Positions 15,798-23,157 of a stretch of DNA of 55,520 bases are shown one piece after another. The DNA is taken from assembly GCA_002418205.1 (NCBI GenBank), contig DIDP01000001.1, forward strand, positions 1-55,520. The letters are read 5' to 3'. The stretch's first letter is position 1; each line of letters begins with the position of its first letter. The translations under genes were made by a program, and so were the position numbers. The DNA comes from Anaerolineales bacterium UBA5797 (GTDB lineage Bacteria; Chloroflexota; Anaerolineae; Anaerolineales; Villigracilaceae). The notes under the pieces were generated by a model, which was not told the DNA's origin, searched no databases, and saw nothing but the letters and a program-made list of their open reading frames with translations.

Positions 15798-17528
15798 TTA
15801 CTTCCCCTTGATCATCCCTCTCGCGACCTGCAACAGCTCATGCGCGGAACGCAAAGTCCCTTCGCCCACTTCACCGAGCATCTGCGAGAGTTCGAGCAGG
15901 CGCGGGTCGCCATCGAGTCGTTCGACGCGCGTCGAGGTGCGGTTGCCTTGAACAAGTTTCTGCACCTGATAATGTTCATCGCCAAAGACCGCCAGTTGGG
16001 GGAGATGCGTCACGCAAAAGACCTGGTGGGTGCGCGAAAGATTCCATAACTTCTGCCCGACGACCATGCCCACGCGCCCGCCGATGCCCTGATCGATCTC
16101 ATCAAAGATCAAGGATGGGACTTCGTCGGCGCGTGCCAGCACATTCTTGAGTCCCAGCATCAAACGCGAGGTCTCACCGCCCGAGGCGATCTTGACCAGT
16201 GGTTTGAGTCCCTCGCCGGGATTCGGCGCGATCAAAAATTCCACTTTATCGTATCCGTTGTGGTCAAAGGCGATGCGGTTGCCATTCTCGATGGGCACAC
16301 CGTTCGCATCAGGTTTGGTTTGAAAGTCCACGCGGAACTTTGCGGCGGACATCCTCAAATCGTTGAGTTCGGCTTCGATACCCTTGCTCATCGCCTCCGC
16401 GGCAGACTTGCGCTTCCCGCTCAACAGACCGCCCTGTTTGGCAAGCTTCTCCAACAGTCTGGCTTCTTCCATTTCAAGTTCTTCGATTCGCTCCGCCGCG
16501 CCGGTGATCGTCTCGAGCTGTTTGCGAGATTCCTGTCCAAATGCGATGACCGCCGGAATGCTCCCGCCGTATTTGCGCGTCAACGAATGGATCAGGTCGA
16601 GGCGCTCCTCCACTTCTTCGAGTCGCTTCGGGTTGAACTCGATCTCCTCCAGATAATCGCGCAAACTGTGCACGATCTCAGATACCGTATCGAGCAGGAC
16701 CTCCGCCTGATTCGCCAGTTCGTTTTGCGCAGAGTCGATCTTTGCCAGCGCGGCAAGCGCCTGTGCGGCTTGCCCAACCAGGTCGCTGGCGGCAGGCATT
16801 TCGGGCGAACCTTCATCGAGGATGGCAAGCGCCTCCTGCGCGTTCTGCGCCAGCGACTCGGCATTCGCCAGCCGGTCGCGTTCCTTGCGCAACTCTTCAT
16901 CTTCGCCGGGCTTCAAGCGCGCGGCTTCGATCTCCTCCGCCTGATAGGTCAGGAACTCCACGCGGCGGTCGGAATCCGCCTGGGCCTTGCGAAGTTCGTT
17001 CAACTCGTGACGCAGGTTCAATAACGCATGGTAGGTTTGGCGGTAGTCGCTGAGGGGTTTCGCAACTTCTGCATAACGGTCCAGCAAGCCCAAATGGGCA
17101 CGTGAATCGAGCAGTGACAGATGCTCCGCCTGCCCGTGGATGTCCACCAGCGCCGCGCCCAATTCCTTCAGCAACGAAACGTTGACCGTCCGCCCGTTGA
17201 CGCGCGCCACACTGCGTCCCTCGCGGCGGACCTCGCGCGACAACACCACATAATCGGGATCATCCATCAGTTCTTCACGATTCAGGATCTCGTGCGCCGC
17301 CTCCCTTTCCGGACCCTTGAGCTGGAACACACCCTCAACCAGCGCGGCGTCTGCATCCGTGCGGACAAAGGTCGTATCCGCCTTGCCGCCGATGAGCATC
17401 ATCACAGCATCGAGGATGATGGATTTGCCCGCGCCGGTCTCACCTGTGAGGATGATCAGCCCTGAGCCAAAGCGCAGATCGAGTTTATCGATGATCGCAA
17501 AATTTTGGATGTGGAGTTCGGTAAGCAT
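15798..17528 (-). CDS. recN: DNA repair protein RecN
   Basis: 576-residue SMC-like ATPase used in recombinational repair of double-strand breaks. Walker A is ILTGETGAGKSIILDA; the central coiled coil spans roughly residues 160-370; the C-terminal ABC half has IASGGETSRLMLGLK (signature) and SLIFDEIDQGIGGR (Walker B/D-loop). The N-terminus MLTELHIQNFAIIDKL is canonical. It is last in the nadK, zinc-finger protein, recN operon, 11 bp after the preceding stop. Confidence 0.95.
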   Translation of the reverse strand: MLTELHIQNFAIIDKLDLRFGSGLIILTGETGAGKSIILDAVMMLIGGKADTTFVRTDADAALVEGVFQLKGPEREAAHEILNREELMDDPDYVVLSREVRREGRSVARVNGRTVNVSLLKELGAALVDIHGQAEHLSLLDSRAHLGLLDRYAEVAKPLSDYRQTYHALLNLRHELNELRKAQADSDRRVEFLTYQAEEIEAARLKPGEDEELRKERDRLANAESLAQNAQEALAILDEGSPEMPAASDLVGQAAQALAALAKIDSAQNELANQAEVLLDTVSEIVHSLRDYLEEIEFNPKRLEEVEERLDLIHSLTRKYGGSIPAVIAFGQESRKQLETITGAAERIEELEMEEARLLEKLAKQGGLLSGKRKSAAEAMSKGIEAELNDLRMSAAKFRVDFQTKPDANGVPIENGNRIAFDHNGYDKVEFLIAPNPGEGLKPLVKIASGGETSRLMLGLKNVLARADEVPSLIFDEIDQGIGGRVGMVVGQKLWNLSRTHQVFCVTHLPQLAVFGDEHYQVQKLVQGNRTSTRVERLDGDPRLLELSQMLGEVGEGTLRSAHELLQVARGMIKGK

Positions 17529-17539
17529 ATATGTATGGA

Positions 17540-18067
17540 TTATCTGAACAATTGGATTCCAGAAAGTCGTGTGTAAACCACCGGGGTGGCAAGGAACAGA
17601 TAGATCACCTGAAAGACGATCCCGAAAAACTGGAACGTAAGCGCCTGGAATAAAATGACAGGCAGCGCGCCAAGCACAATACCGATCGCAACCGTAATGA
17701 ACAAGTTACGCGAACGACGGCGGCCCGTCACCAGGCGCACTCCCTCAGAAATCGCCACTGCCGCCGTCGGCGCGCCCGCGATGACGAGGAACCAGCCAAA
17801 GAAGCCGATCCCGCCGATCAACGTTACAAGGAAGGATGCAATGCCGGAGAGAATTCCCGCAGTAATAAAACCGGTCAGATAATCGTACCATTCTGCAGTG
17901 TTGAAGATCTTCTGCTGTCCCTTGACGCACTCGCGGCAGCGATACCCGGTCGGCGTGCGGACCGCGCAGGAGGCGCAGATCGGACGATTACAGTTATTGC
18001 AGCGCAGGGCTGTTTCACGATTGGGGTGTACGTAACAATAGAGGGTTTCGGTTTTTTCTTTGGTCAT
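17540..18067 (-). CDS. B-box-type zinc finger membrane protein
   Basis: 175-residue protein. The N-terminal 50 residues hold paired Cys/His motifs (YCYVHPNRETALRCNNC, ICASC, YRCREC) of a B-box-like zinc finger, the form often seen in bacteria ahead of membrane domains. Three or four membrane helices follow (ITAGILSGIASFLVTLIGG onward). It overlaps nadK by 4 bp and precedes recN by 11 bp, so translation is coupled. Function unknown. Confidence 0.75.
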   Translation of the reverse strand: MTKEKTETLYCYVHPNRETALRCNNCNRPICASCAVRTPTGYRCRECVKGQQKIFNTAEWYDYLTGFITAGILSGIASFLVTLIGGIGFFGWFLVIAGAPTAAVAISEGVRLVTGRRRSRNLFITVAIGIVLGALPVILFQALTFQFFGIVFQVIYLFLATPVVYTRLSGIQLFR

Positions 18068-18927
18068 CTTGGCAATCCTAAAGAATTTTCGTTCATGTGC
18101 GCCGTCAGGTTTCGATAGAAATATCCGGGATCCCCAAAGCGGACAAACTGCGCGGTCACCTCAGCGGCGCGGATATCCACGTAATCATCCTCCATCAAAG
18201 TGATGGACGGCTGACCGTCGATGCTCAAGACCGCATTATCGCCTCTCACGACGATTCTCACCGCCGAGCCTTCGGATAGAACAACCGCCCGGTCCACGGA
18301 GAGGTGCGGAGCGATCGGCACGAGGAGGATGTTGCGCAATTCAGGCGGCAGGATCGGCCCTCCCGCCGCGAGCGCGTAGGCGGTCGAACCGGTCGCGGTG
18401 GAGGCGATCAAGCCATCGGTGACATAACTGGTGAGGTGACGTCCATCCACCGAAGCGGAAAGCCGCACCGGGCGCAGGATCTGTCCGCGCCCGACCACAA
18501 CCTCATTCAACGCGTTCCAGCGCCCCAGCGAATCGCCGGCACGGAAGTGTTCCGCATGCAGCATCATCCGGTTCTCGATCCACGATTCGCCGTTCAACAA
18601 CTTGTCGAAATATTCGCGCCATTCCTGACGATCGATCTGGATCAGGAATCCGAGCCTGCCCAAATTCACACCAAGGATCGGAAGACCGAGTGGGGCGCAT
18701 AAGTGTCCGGCGCGCAGGACACTCCCGTCACCGCCTGCAATGATCAGCAGGTCGAACTCGTGTTCCTTGACACGTTTTCGCAGTTCTTCATCATAGAGGG
18801 ATCCGTGGGGAGCATCCAGGCCCTTTTCCTTCAAATATGCCGACATCGCCTCTGTCTCTGCAAAAGCTTCCGGCATCCGGGGATAGGCTGTGATCACAGG
18901 TCGTTTGGGAATGAAAGAGGCGGCCAT
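18064..18927 (-). CDS. nadK: NAD kinase
   Basis: 287-residue ATP- or polyphosphate-dependent NAD kinase that makes NADP. Motifs: the GGDGSVLRAG catalytic loop with its Asp, NLGRLGFL, and the NAD-binding TDGLIASTATGSTAYALAAGG (split here for length) around residues 180-200, then SVDRAVVL. The ATG at 18927 is chosen over an upstream TTG because a TATAAT box lies six bases before it. First gene of the operon with the zinc-finger protein and recN. Confidence 0.93.
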   Translation of the reverse strand: MAASFIPKRPVITAYPRMPEAFAETEAMSAYLKEKGLDAPHGSLYDEELRKRVKEHEFDLLIIAGGDGSVLRAGHLCAPLGLPILGVNLGRLGFLIQIDRQEWREYFDKLLNGESWIENRMMLHAEHFRAGDSLGRWNALNEVVVGRGQILRPVRLSASVDGRHLTSYVTDGLIASTATGSTAYALAAGGPILPPELRNILLVPIAPHLSVDRAVVLSEGSAVRIVVRGDNAVLSIDGQPSITLMEDDYVDIRAAEVTAQFVRFGDPGYFYRNLTAHMNENSLGLPR

Positions 18928-18933
18928 GGTGTG

Positions 18934-18939
18934 ATTATA
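18934..18939 (-). promoter_or_regulatory. -10 box of leaderless promoter for nadK operon
   Basis: TATAAT on the minus strand, six bases (CACACC) before the ATG at 18927; no Shine-Dalgarno. Confidence 0.6.
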
Positions 18940-19012
18940 AAGTAAACGGGGATACAAGTGTACAGGCGGACGCTTCGCGTGATCTACATCACAGCCCGCT
19001 GCAAGTCCTCAC

Positions 19013-19525
19013 CTAACCCAGACTCTGATCGCAAACCTGACGGAACCCGCATCGCTTACAACGGGACGCCTGCTCATGCGACCGAGGGACCCCTTTCCTG
19101 CGTTCGTCTCTTTTCATCTCCGCCAGCAGATCGAGCAGAGACGCCTCCAACTCGCGCGTGTAATCCACTGCGAAATCCCTTCCTTCATAATGAATGATGC
19201 CATACGGCGGGCGTTTGTGGTACGTCTTCTCCACCAACAGGCAATACGATGCCAGTTGATAAATATGCGAGTCATACGGCGCATCCGGCGCGCGCCCCGA
19301 TTTCACCTCCACGGGGATGATCTGTCCATTCTTTTCGATGAGGTAATCCGGCTTGCCAGTCAGATCCAGGGCGGCGTAGTAAAGCGGCTTCTCCAGTTTG
19401 TCCCAACCGTGGGTGTCGGTGTAGATGACGCGTCCCCCGGGCAGCCCCGCGGCTTTCCGCTGACGGTTGGATCGCCAGAAGAAAATAAAGGATACGAAGA
19501 GCAGGGCAAGGGCAAAATAGAGCAT
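19013..19525 (-). CDS. Cas4-like PD-(D/E)XK nuclease, catalytic half, membrane-anchored
   Basis: 170-residue protein. It begins with a membrane helix (MLYFALALLFVSFIFFW) and continues with the core of a Cas4/RecB-type nuclease: Asp in GKPDYLIEK, the E-x-K pair in IPVEVKSG, motif QLASYCLLVE, and three C-terminal cysteines (RCKRCGFRQVC) that in Cas4 bind a 4Fe-4S cluster. The fourth cluster Cys and the motif-I His are missing here but are present in the small gene immediately upstream (19533-19769). The ATG at 19525 is 7 bp after that gene's stop. No CRISPR genes are nearby, so a role in adaptation is not implied; general DNA processing at the membrane is possible. Confidence 0.75.
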   Translation of the reverse strand: MLYFALALLFVSFIFFWRSNRQRKAAGLPGGRVIYTDTHGWDKLEKPLYYAALDLTGKPDYLIEKNGQIIPVEVKSGRAPDAPYDSHIYQLASYCLLVEKTYHKRPPYGIIHYEGRDFAVDYTRELEASLLDLLAEMKRDERRKGVPRSHEQASRCKRCGFRQVCDQSLG

Positions 19526-19532
19526 TGGAGGA

Positions 19533-19769
19533 TTAGAGAATCCGTGCCGTACAATATGCAACCAACATCATCAACGCGACCATCAACAAAAACAACCCGA
19601 TCATCCGCGAAATGGACGATGCCAGCACCTGACGCCCGTGCTTTTGGTGAAGTTCCGTCCCGGCCGCAAGTTCGGTCTGATTCACCGATTCCACGCCCTG
19701 TTTTCTGTACCACCAGGCGCGGCGGCAGTAGAGGTAGGCACCAATATCAGAGGAACGGATTACCGGCAT
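19533..19769 (-). CDS. Cas4-like nuclease, N-terminal half, membrane-anchored
   Basis: 78-residue protein. The start DIGAYLYCRRAWWYRKQG is the Cas4 N-terminus with the first iron-sulfur Cys, and GTELHQKHG carries the conserved His of motif I. The chain then enters a membrane helix (IGLFLLMVALMMLVAYC) and stops. The partner gene resumes with another helix and the rest of the nuclease in a different reading frame. This could be a natural gene split or a frameshift in an ancestral protein with a membrane hairpin. TATACT lies six bases before the ATG. Confidence 0.7.
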   Translation of the reverse strand: MPVIRSSDIGAYLYCRRAWWYRKQGVESVNQTELAAGTELHQKHGRQVLASSISRMIGLFLLMVALMMLVAYCTARIL

Positions 19770-19775
19770 GGGGTG

Positions 19776-19781
19776 AGTATA
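19776..19781 (-). promoter_or_regulatory. -10 box of leaderless promoter for split Cas4-like genes
   Basis: TATACT on the minus strand, six bases (CACCCC) before the ATG at 19769. Confidence 0.5.
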
Positions 19782-19859
19782 GCACAAATATTCTAAAATT
19801 TCTGACGCCGTTATCGCGAACGAGCAGAGGGAACAAAGCAATTTTCAACTTAAAGCAGA

Positions 19860-19899
19860 GATTGCTTCGGGCGGGCGAGCACCGCCCTCGCAATGACGG
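19860..19899. repeat. Palindromic repeat, family A (half copy)
   Basis: GATTGCTTCGGGCGGGCGAG followed by CCTCGCAATGACGG: the right arm of repeat A. A degraded left arm (ACAAAGCAATTTT) lies just before it. Confidence 0.65.
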
Positions 19900-19908
19900 G
19901 GCAGGCGG

Positions 19909-19914
19909 TATAAT
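19909..19914 (+). promoter_or_regulatory. -10 box of leaderless promoter for thioesterase
   Basis: TATAAT eight bases before the ATG at 19923; no Shine-Dalgarno. Confidence 0.5.
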
Positions 19915-19922
19915 CGCTCTCC

Positions 19923-20354
19923 ATGAGCGATTTTCATTTCTATCATCCCATCGAAGTCCGCTACGGGGACCTGGACCCGCAGGGACACGTCAACAATGCA
20001 AAACATCTCACGTATTTCGAGCAGGCACGGGTTGCCTACATGATCGAACTGGGGCTGTTCACCAAAGACCAGTCGTTCATGGAGATCGGCGTGATCCTGG
20101 CAGATGTCCACATCACGTACTTTGAGCCGGTCTATTTCGGGCAGAAGATCAAAGTGGGAGTCCACGCGGCGAAGCTGGGCAACAAATCCATGACGTGGGA
20201 GCAGAACATCGTGGACGCTGACACAGGCAAGGAATTGGCAACGGGGAAAGTGGTGATGGTGACGTATGATTACCGCACCGAGAAAACCATTTCCATTCCG
20301 CACGAGTGGCGGGAGAAAATAACAAAATTTGAGAAGCAATCGGTGGTCGAGTAG
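19923..20354 (+). CDS. Acyl-CoA thioesterase (4HBT hot-dog family)
   Basis: 143-residue hot-dog thioesterase of the 4-hydroxybenzoyl-CoA/YbgC type, which hydrolyses acyl-CoA thioesters in the cytoplasm. The signature RYGDLDPQGHVNNAKHLTYF contains the catalytic Asp and the conserved GHVNNA. The rest (TWEQNIVDADTGKELATGKV) is typical. The last residues QSVVE and the TAG stop come from repeat family B at 20341, as happens in the gene at 4175, so the native tail may be lost. Confidence 0.85.
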   Translation: MSDFHFYHPIEVRYGDLDPQGHVNNAKHLTYFEQARVAYMIELGLFTKDQSFMEIGVILADVHITYFEPVYFGQKIKVGVHAAKLGNKSMTWEQNIVDADTGKELATGKVVMVTYDYRTEKTISIPHEWREKITKFEKQSVVE

Positions 20355-20481
20355 CGAGTGAATGCTGCGAGCGTATCGAGACCATCAGTAAGCAATATAT
20401 TTCTTGTTACAAAATTACTTGTGGAAATTACTGGTTTCGATACGGGCTTCGCAATAATTGCTCAGCCCTACTCAACCAGCA
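20341..20481. repeat. Composite inverted repeat, family B (copy 2)
   Basis: Left arm CGGTGGTCGAGTAG...CGTATCGAGACCA and right arm CTGGTTTCGATACGGGC...CTACTCAACCAGC face each other around a 45-base AT-rich centre. Architecture matches 4669-4790. The left arm contains the stop codon of the thioesterase gene. Confidence 0.8.
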
Positions 20482-20507
20482 GATACTTATGAAAAAAGAG
20501 GAGTCCC

Positions 20508-21557
20508 ATGTCATTACCAACCATCGATCAGGAATATTTCACTAAATTCCTCGTTGACCTGCTCAACATTCCCTCCCCCACCGGCTTTGCGGAGCCCGCG
20601 ATCGCGTTCATCGAAAAGGAACTCTCGCAATATAAACAATTGGAATTATCGCGAACGCGCAAGGGCGCACTGATTGCACAATGGGAAGTGAAATCTGATC
20701 TTCCTCCCGTCGCTTTGACCGCGCACGCGGATACGCTCGGCGCAGTCGTAAAGGAGATCAAGCCCAACGGGCGCCTGAAATTAAGTCGCATCGGTGGGAT
20801 TCAATGGCCCAGCGTGGAAACCGAGGGCGTGTGGGTGTTCGCGTCGAAGGGCGAGAAGGTGCGCGGTTCGGTGTTGATCGATACCGCTTCGGGACACGTC
20901 CACGGTGCGGAGGGGATCAAGACTCCGCGTGACGACGATCACATGGAGGTTCGCCTGGATGTGAAGACGACCAGCGAAAAGGAGACGCGCGATCTGGGAA
21001 TCAACATCGGCGATCTCGTGGCATTCGATCCGCGGGTGGAGGTGACCAATGGATTCATCCGCTCGCGGTTCCTCGACGACAAGGCCTGCGTGGCAAACCT
21101 CGTGGCGGCGATCAAGTCGATGGCAGAGGCAGGTCAAAGTCCCGCGCGAAGCGTGTACTTCCTGATCTCCAATTATGAGGAGGTCGGTCACGGCGCGGCG
21201 GCGGGAATCCCGTCCGATGTCGAAGAACTGGTCACCGTGGACATGGCGGTCGTCGGCAGAGGCCAGGAGTCCGATGAGTTCCACGTCACGCTGTGCACCA
21301 AGGACGGCGGCGGACCGTATCATTTTGGTTTGAACAATAAGCTTCGCGCGCTTGCGGAAAAGCACAACATCCCGTACAAGACCGACGTGTACACGTACTA
21401 CGGCTCGGACGGTGAAGCATTCTGGCGCGCAGGTGGCGACGTGGCGCTGGCGTTGATCGGTCCTGGCATCGACGCCTCGCACAATTACGAACGCGCCCAC
21501 ATGGACGGCCTCAACGCCACGACGAATTGGATCATGGCGTATTTGCTGGATGGGTAA
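20508..21557 (+). CDS. M42 family aminopeptidase
   Basis: 349-residue di-metal aminopeptidase of the M42 (glutamyl aminopeptidase/TET) family, which trims peptides in the cytoplasm as a large oligomer. Metal ligands are seen in LTAHADTLG (His), FLDDKACV (bridging Asp), the catalytic Glu and next ligand in SNYEEVGHG, VTVDMAVVG (Asp) and ASHNYERAHMDG (His). GAGGAG precedes the ATG. Its downstream neighbour, the UGA-containing peroxiredoxin, starts 32 bp later and may share its transcript. Confidence 0.92.
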   Translation: MSLPTIDQEYFTKFLVDLLNIPSPTGFAEPAIAFIEKELSQYKQLELSRTRKGALIAQWEVKSDLPPVALTAHADTLGAVVKEIKPNGRLKLSRIGGIQWPSVETEGVWVFASKGEKVRGSVLIDTASGHVHGAEGIKTPRDDDHMEVRLDVKTTSEKETRDLGINIGDLVAFDPRVEVTNGFIRSRFLDDKACVANLVAAIKSMAEAGQSPARSVYFLISNYEEVGHGAAAGIPSDVEELVTVDMAVVGRGQESDEFHVTLCTKDGGGPYHFGLNNKLRALAEKHNIPYKTDVYTYYGSDGEAFWRAGGDVALALIGPGIDASHNYERAHMDGLNATTNWIMAYLLDG

Positions 21558-21589
21558 TTAATCGCGGCAGTTGTGCGTCTGTCAACACA

Positions 21590-22087
21590 ATGAACTCAAA
21601 CTTTGACGCCTCGGCAGATTCGATGGACGCCAAGATCGGCTCGTTCGCGCCCGATTTCAAATTGATGGCGTCCAACGATCAGGAGATCAGCCTTTCGAGC
21701 TTTCGCAAAAAGAACAACGTGGTCCTGTTCTTTATCCGCGAGTATCACTGAATGCAATGCCGCGCGCATGTTTCGCAGTTGGCGAAACTTTACCGACAAT
21801 TGAAGGAAGCGGGCGCCGAGGTCATTGTCATTCTCGGCGACACACTCGAACAGGCAAAGATGTATGCGGACATTTTGAAACTACCCTTCCCGGTATTGTC
21901 CGACCCGGGGCGCGAGGTGTATCGCACGTACGAGTTGGAAAAATATTTCATGCTCATCCAGCGCACCGCCTCCATCGTGGTGGACCGCGACGGCGTGGTG
22001 AGATATCTCAAGCGGACGACCAACCCGATGACCTGGCTTCAGGAAAGCCGCGAGCTCTTCGGGTTTGTGGACAGCATGAACGACTGA
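21590..22087 (+). CDS. Candidate selenoprotein: peroxiredoxin-like (PRX_like2) protein with UxxC motif
   Basis: 165-residue AhpC/TSA-superfamily thioredoxin-fold protein read through an in-frame TGA at 21749-21751 (residue 54). Before it: IGSFAPDFKLMASNDQEI and VVLFFIREYH; after it: MQCRAHVSQLAKLYRQL, then VVDRDGVVRYL, all in the same frame. Relatives have CxxC exactly here, so the TGA stands where the first redox Cys belongs, giving a UxxC site. A hairpin (GTTTCGC, loop AGTTG, GCGAAAC) starts 18 bases after the TGA, with its loop 25 bases after it and G at loop position two, fitting bacterial SECIS rules. A simple nonsense mutation is less likely because both halves are intact. Likely function is thiol-dependent peroxide or disulfide chemistry. 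No strong ribosome site is seen at the ATG, and selenium genes are not in the window. Confidence 0.85.
21749..21788 (+). promoter_or_regulatory. Candidate bacterial SECIS element downstream of in-frame UGA
   Basis: UGA at 21749-21751; stem GTTTCGC (21770-21776) pairs with GCGAAAC (21782-21788); loop AGTTG (21777-21781). The loop begins 25 bases after the UGA and has G at its second position, as SelB-binding hairpins do. Confidence 0.7.
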
Positions 22088-22091
22088 CCGG

Positions 22092-22126
22092 ACGGGACTG
22101 ACAAAAAATCAGTCCCGTTTCTTCTT
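22092..22126 (+). terminator. Rho-independent terminator after selenoprotein gene
   Basis: Stem ACGGGACTGA / TCAGTCCCGT with loop CAAAAAA, followed by TTCTTCTT. It begins 4 bp after the stop codon, showing that the transcript is meant to end after the full-length frame, not after the internal TGA. Confidence 0.8.
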
Positions 22127-22134
22127 AACAGTGA

Positions 22135-22140
22135 TAGACT
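22135..22140 (+). promoter_or_regulatory. -10 box of leaderless promoter for LLM oxidoreductase
   Basis: TAGACT (TANNNT type) six bases before the ATG at 22147, directly after a terminator. Confidence 0.45.
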
Positions 22141-22146
22141 CGCAGC

Positions 22147-23157
22147 ATGAAATTCGACGCCTCCCTTCCGCCCCTCAGCCTGTCCGCCGTTCCAGAGACC
22201 GCCCGCGCCGCTGAAGCCATCGGCTTCGACGCACTGTGGACGCAGGAAACCCAGCACGATCCCTTCCTCCCCTGCGCATTGATCGCGGAACATACCTCCA
22301 AACTCAACTTCGGCACCGCCATCGCGGTCTCGTTCGCGCGTTCGCCCGCGACCCTCGCCTACACCGCCTGGGATCTCGCCGCGCAATCAAACGGACGGTT
22401 CATCCTCGGGCTCGGCACGCAGGTCAAGGCGCACATCGAGCGACGGTTCGGACAGCCGTGGCCCGAATCGCCCGTGAAAAAACTGCGCGAACAGATCGAG
22501 GTCATCCGCGCCTTCTGGGATTGCTGGCAGAACGGCACGAAGTTGAATTATCGCGGCGAGTATTACAAGATTACGCTCATGTCGCCTTTTTTTCAACCCC
22601 CTCCCTTGCCATCACTCCGGGGCGGAGGCATCCCCATCTATATCGCCGGCGTCAACACGGGACTTGCCAGACTTGCCGGCGAGGTCTGTGACGGTTTCCA
22701 CGTGCATCCGTTCCACAGCGTTCGTTATCTAAAGGAAGTTATTTTGCCCGCCATCGAAGAAGGCGCAAGGAAAACAAACCGCAAACGGGATGACATTTCT
22801 GCCACGGTCACCGCCTTCATCGCCACCACGCCCGAAGAGATGAACTTCGCCCGCGCGCAGGTCGCGTTCTACGCCTCCACACCTTCCTACCGCCCCGTCA
22901 TGGACCTGCACGGCTGGAGCGACGTCGCGGAGACGCTGTCCAAACACGCAGCAAAGGGCGAATGGGCGGAGATGCCCATGCTCATCACGGACGAGATGCT
23001 GGGCGAGTTTTGCCTCGTCACCGAGGAAGCCAAACTCGCCGATGGGTTGAAGAAACGCTACGAGGGAATTGCAGATCGCCTGGCGTTGTACATTCCCTTT
23101 GTGCCGGGCGAGAGGGATGAGTGGTGGAAGGATTTGGCAAAAGCATTTTCCAAATGA
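22147..23157 (+). CDS. LLM-class F420/flavin-dependent oxidoreductase
   Basis: 336-residue luciferase-like monooxygenase-family protein, closest in appearance to the TIGR03617 group of F420-dependent enzymes. Seen: AIGFDALWTQETQHDPFLP, NGRFILGLGTQVKAHIERRF, and GGIPIYIAGVNTGLARLAGE, the typical barrel strands and cofactor-contacting loops. Substrate unknown. Its stop overlaps the start of the double-GNAT gene (ATGA), so the two are translationally coupled, followed by the MazG-like gene. Confidence 0.85.
   Translation: MKFDASLPPLSLSAVPETARAAEAIGFDALWTQETQHDPFLPCALIAEHTSKLNFGTAIAVSFARSPATLAYTAWDLAAQSNGRFILGLGTQVKAHIERRFGQPWPESPVKKLREQIEVIRAFWDCWQNGTKLNYRGEYYKITLMSPFFQPPPLPSLRGGGIPIYIAGVNTGLARLAGEVCDGFHVHPFHSVRYLKEVILPAIEEGARKTNRKRDDISATVTAFIATTPEEMNFARAQVAFYASTPSYRPVMDLHGWSDVAETLSKHAAKGEWAEMPMLITDEMLGEFCLVTEEAKLADGLKKRYEGIADRLALYIPFVPGERDEWWKDLAKAFSK

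Noticed and set aside
19013..19769. CRISPR-Cas locus suggested by the Cas4-like proteins
   Set aside because: No repeat-spacer array, Cas1, Cas2 or effector genes are present; Cas4-like nucleases also occur outside CRISPR systems.
21749..21751. Reading the TGA as a true stop that splits the peroxiredoxin-like gene into two small genes
   Set aside because: Both sides are one conserved fold in one frame, the TGA sits at the redox Cys, and a SECIS-like hairpin and a terminator after the full-length stop support read-through.
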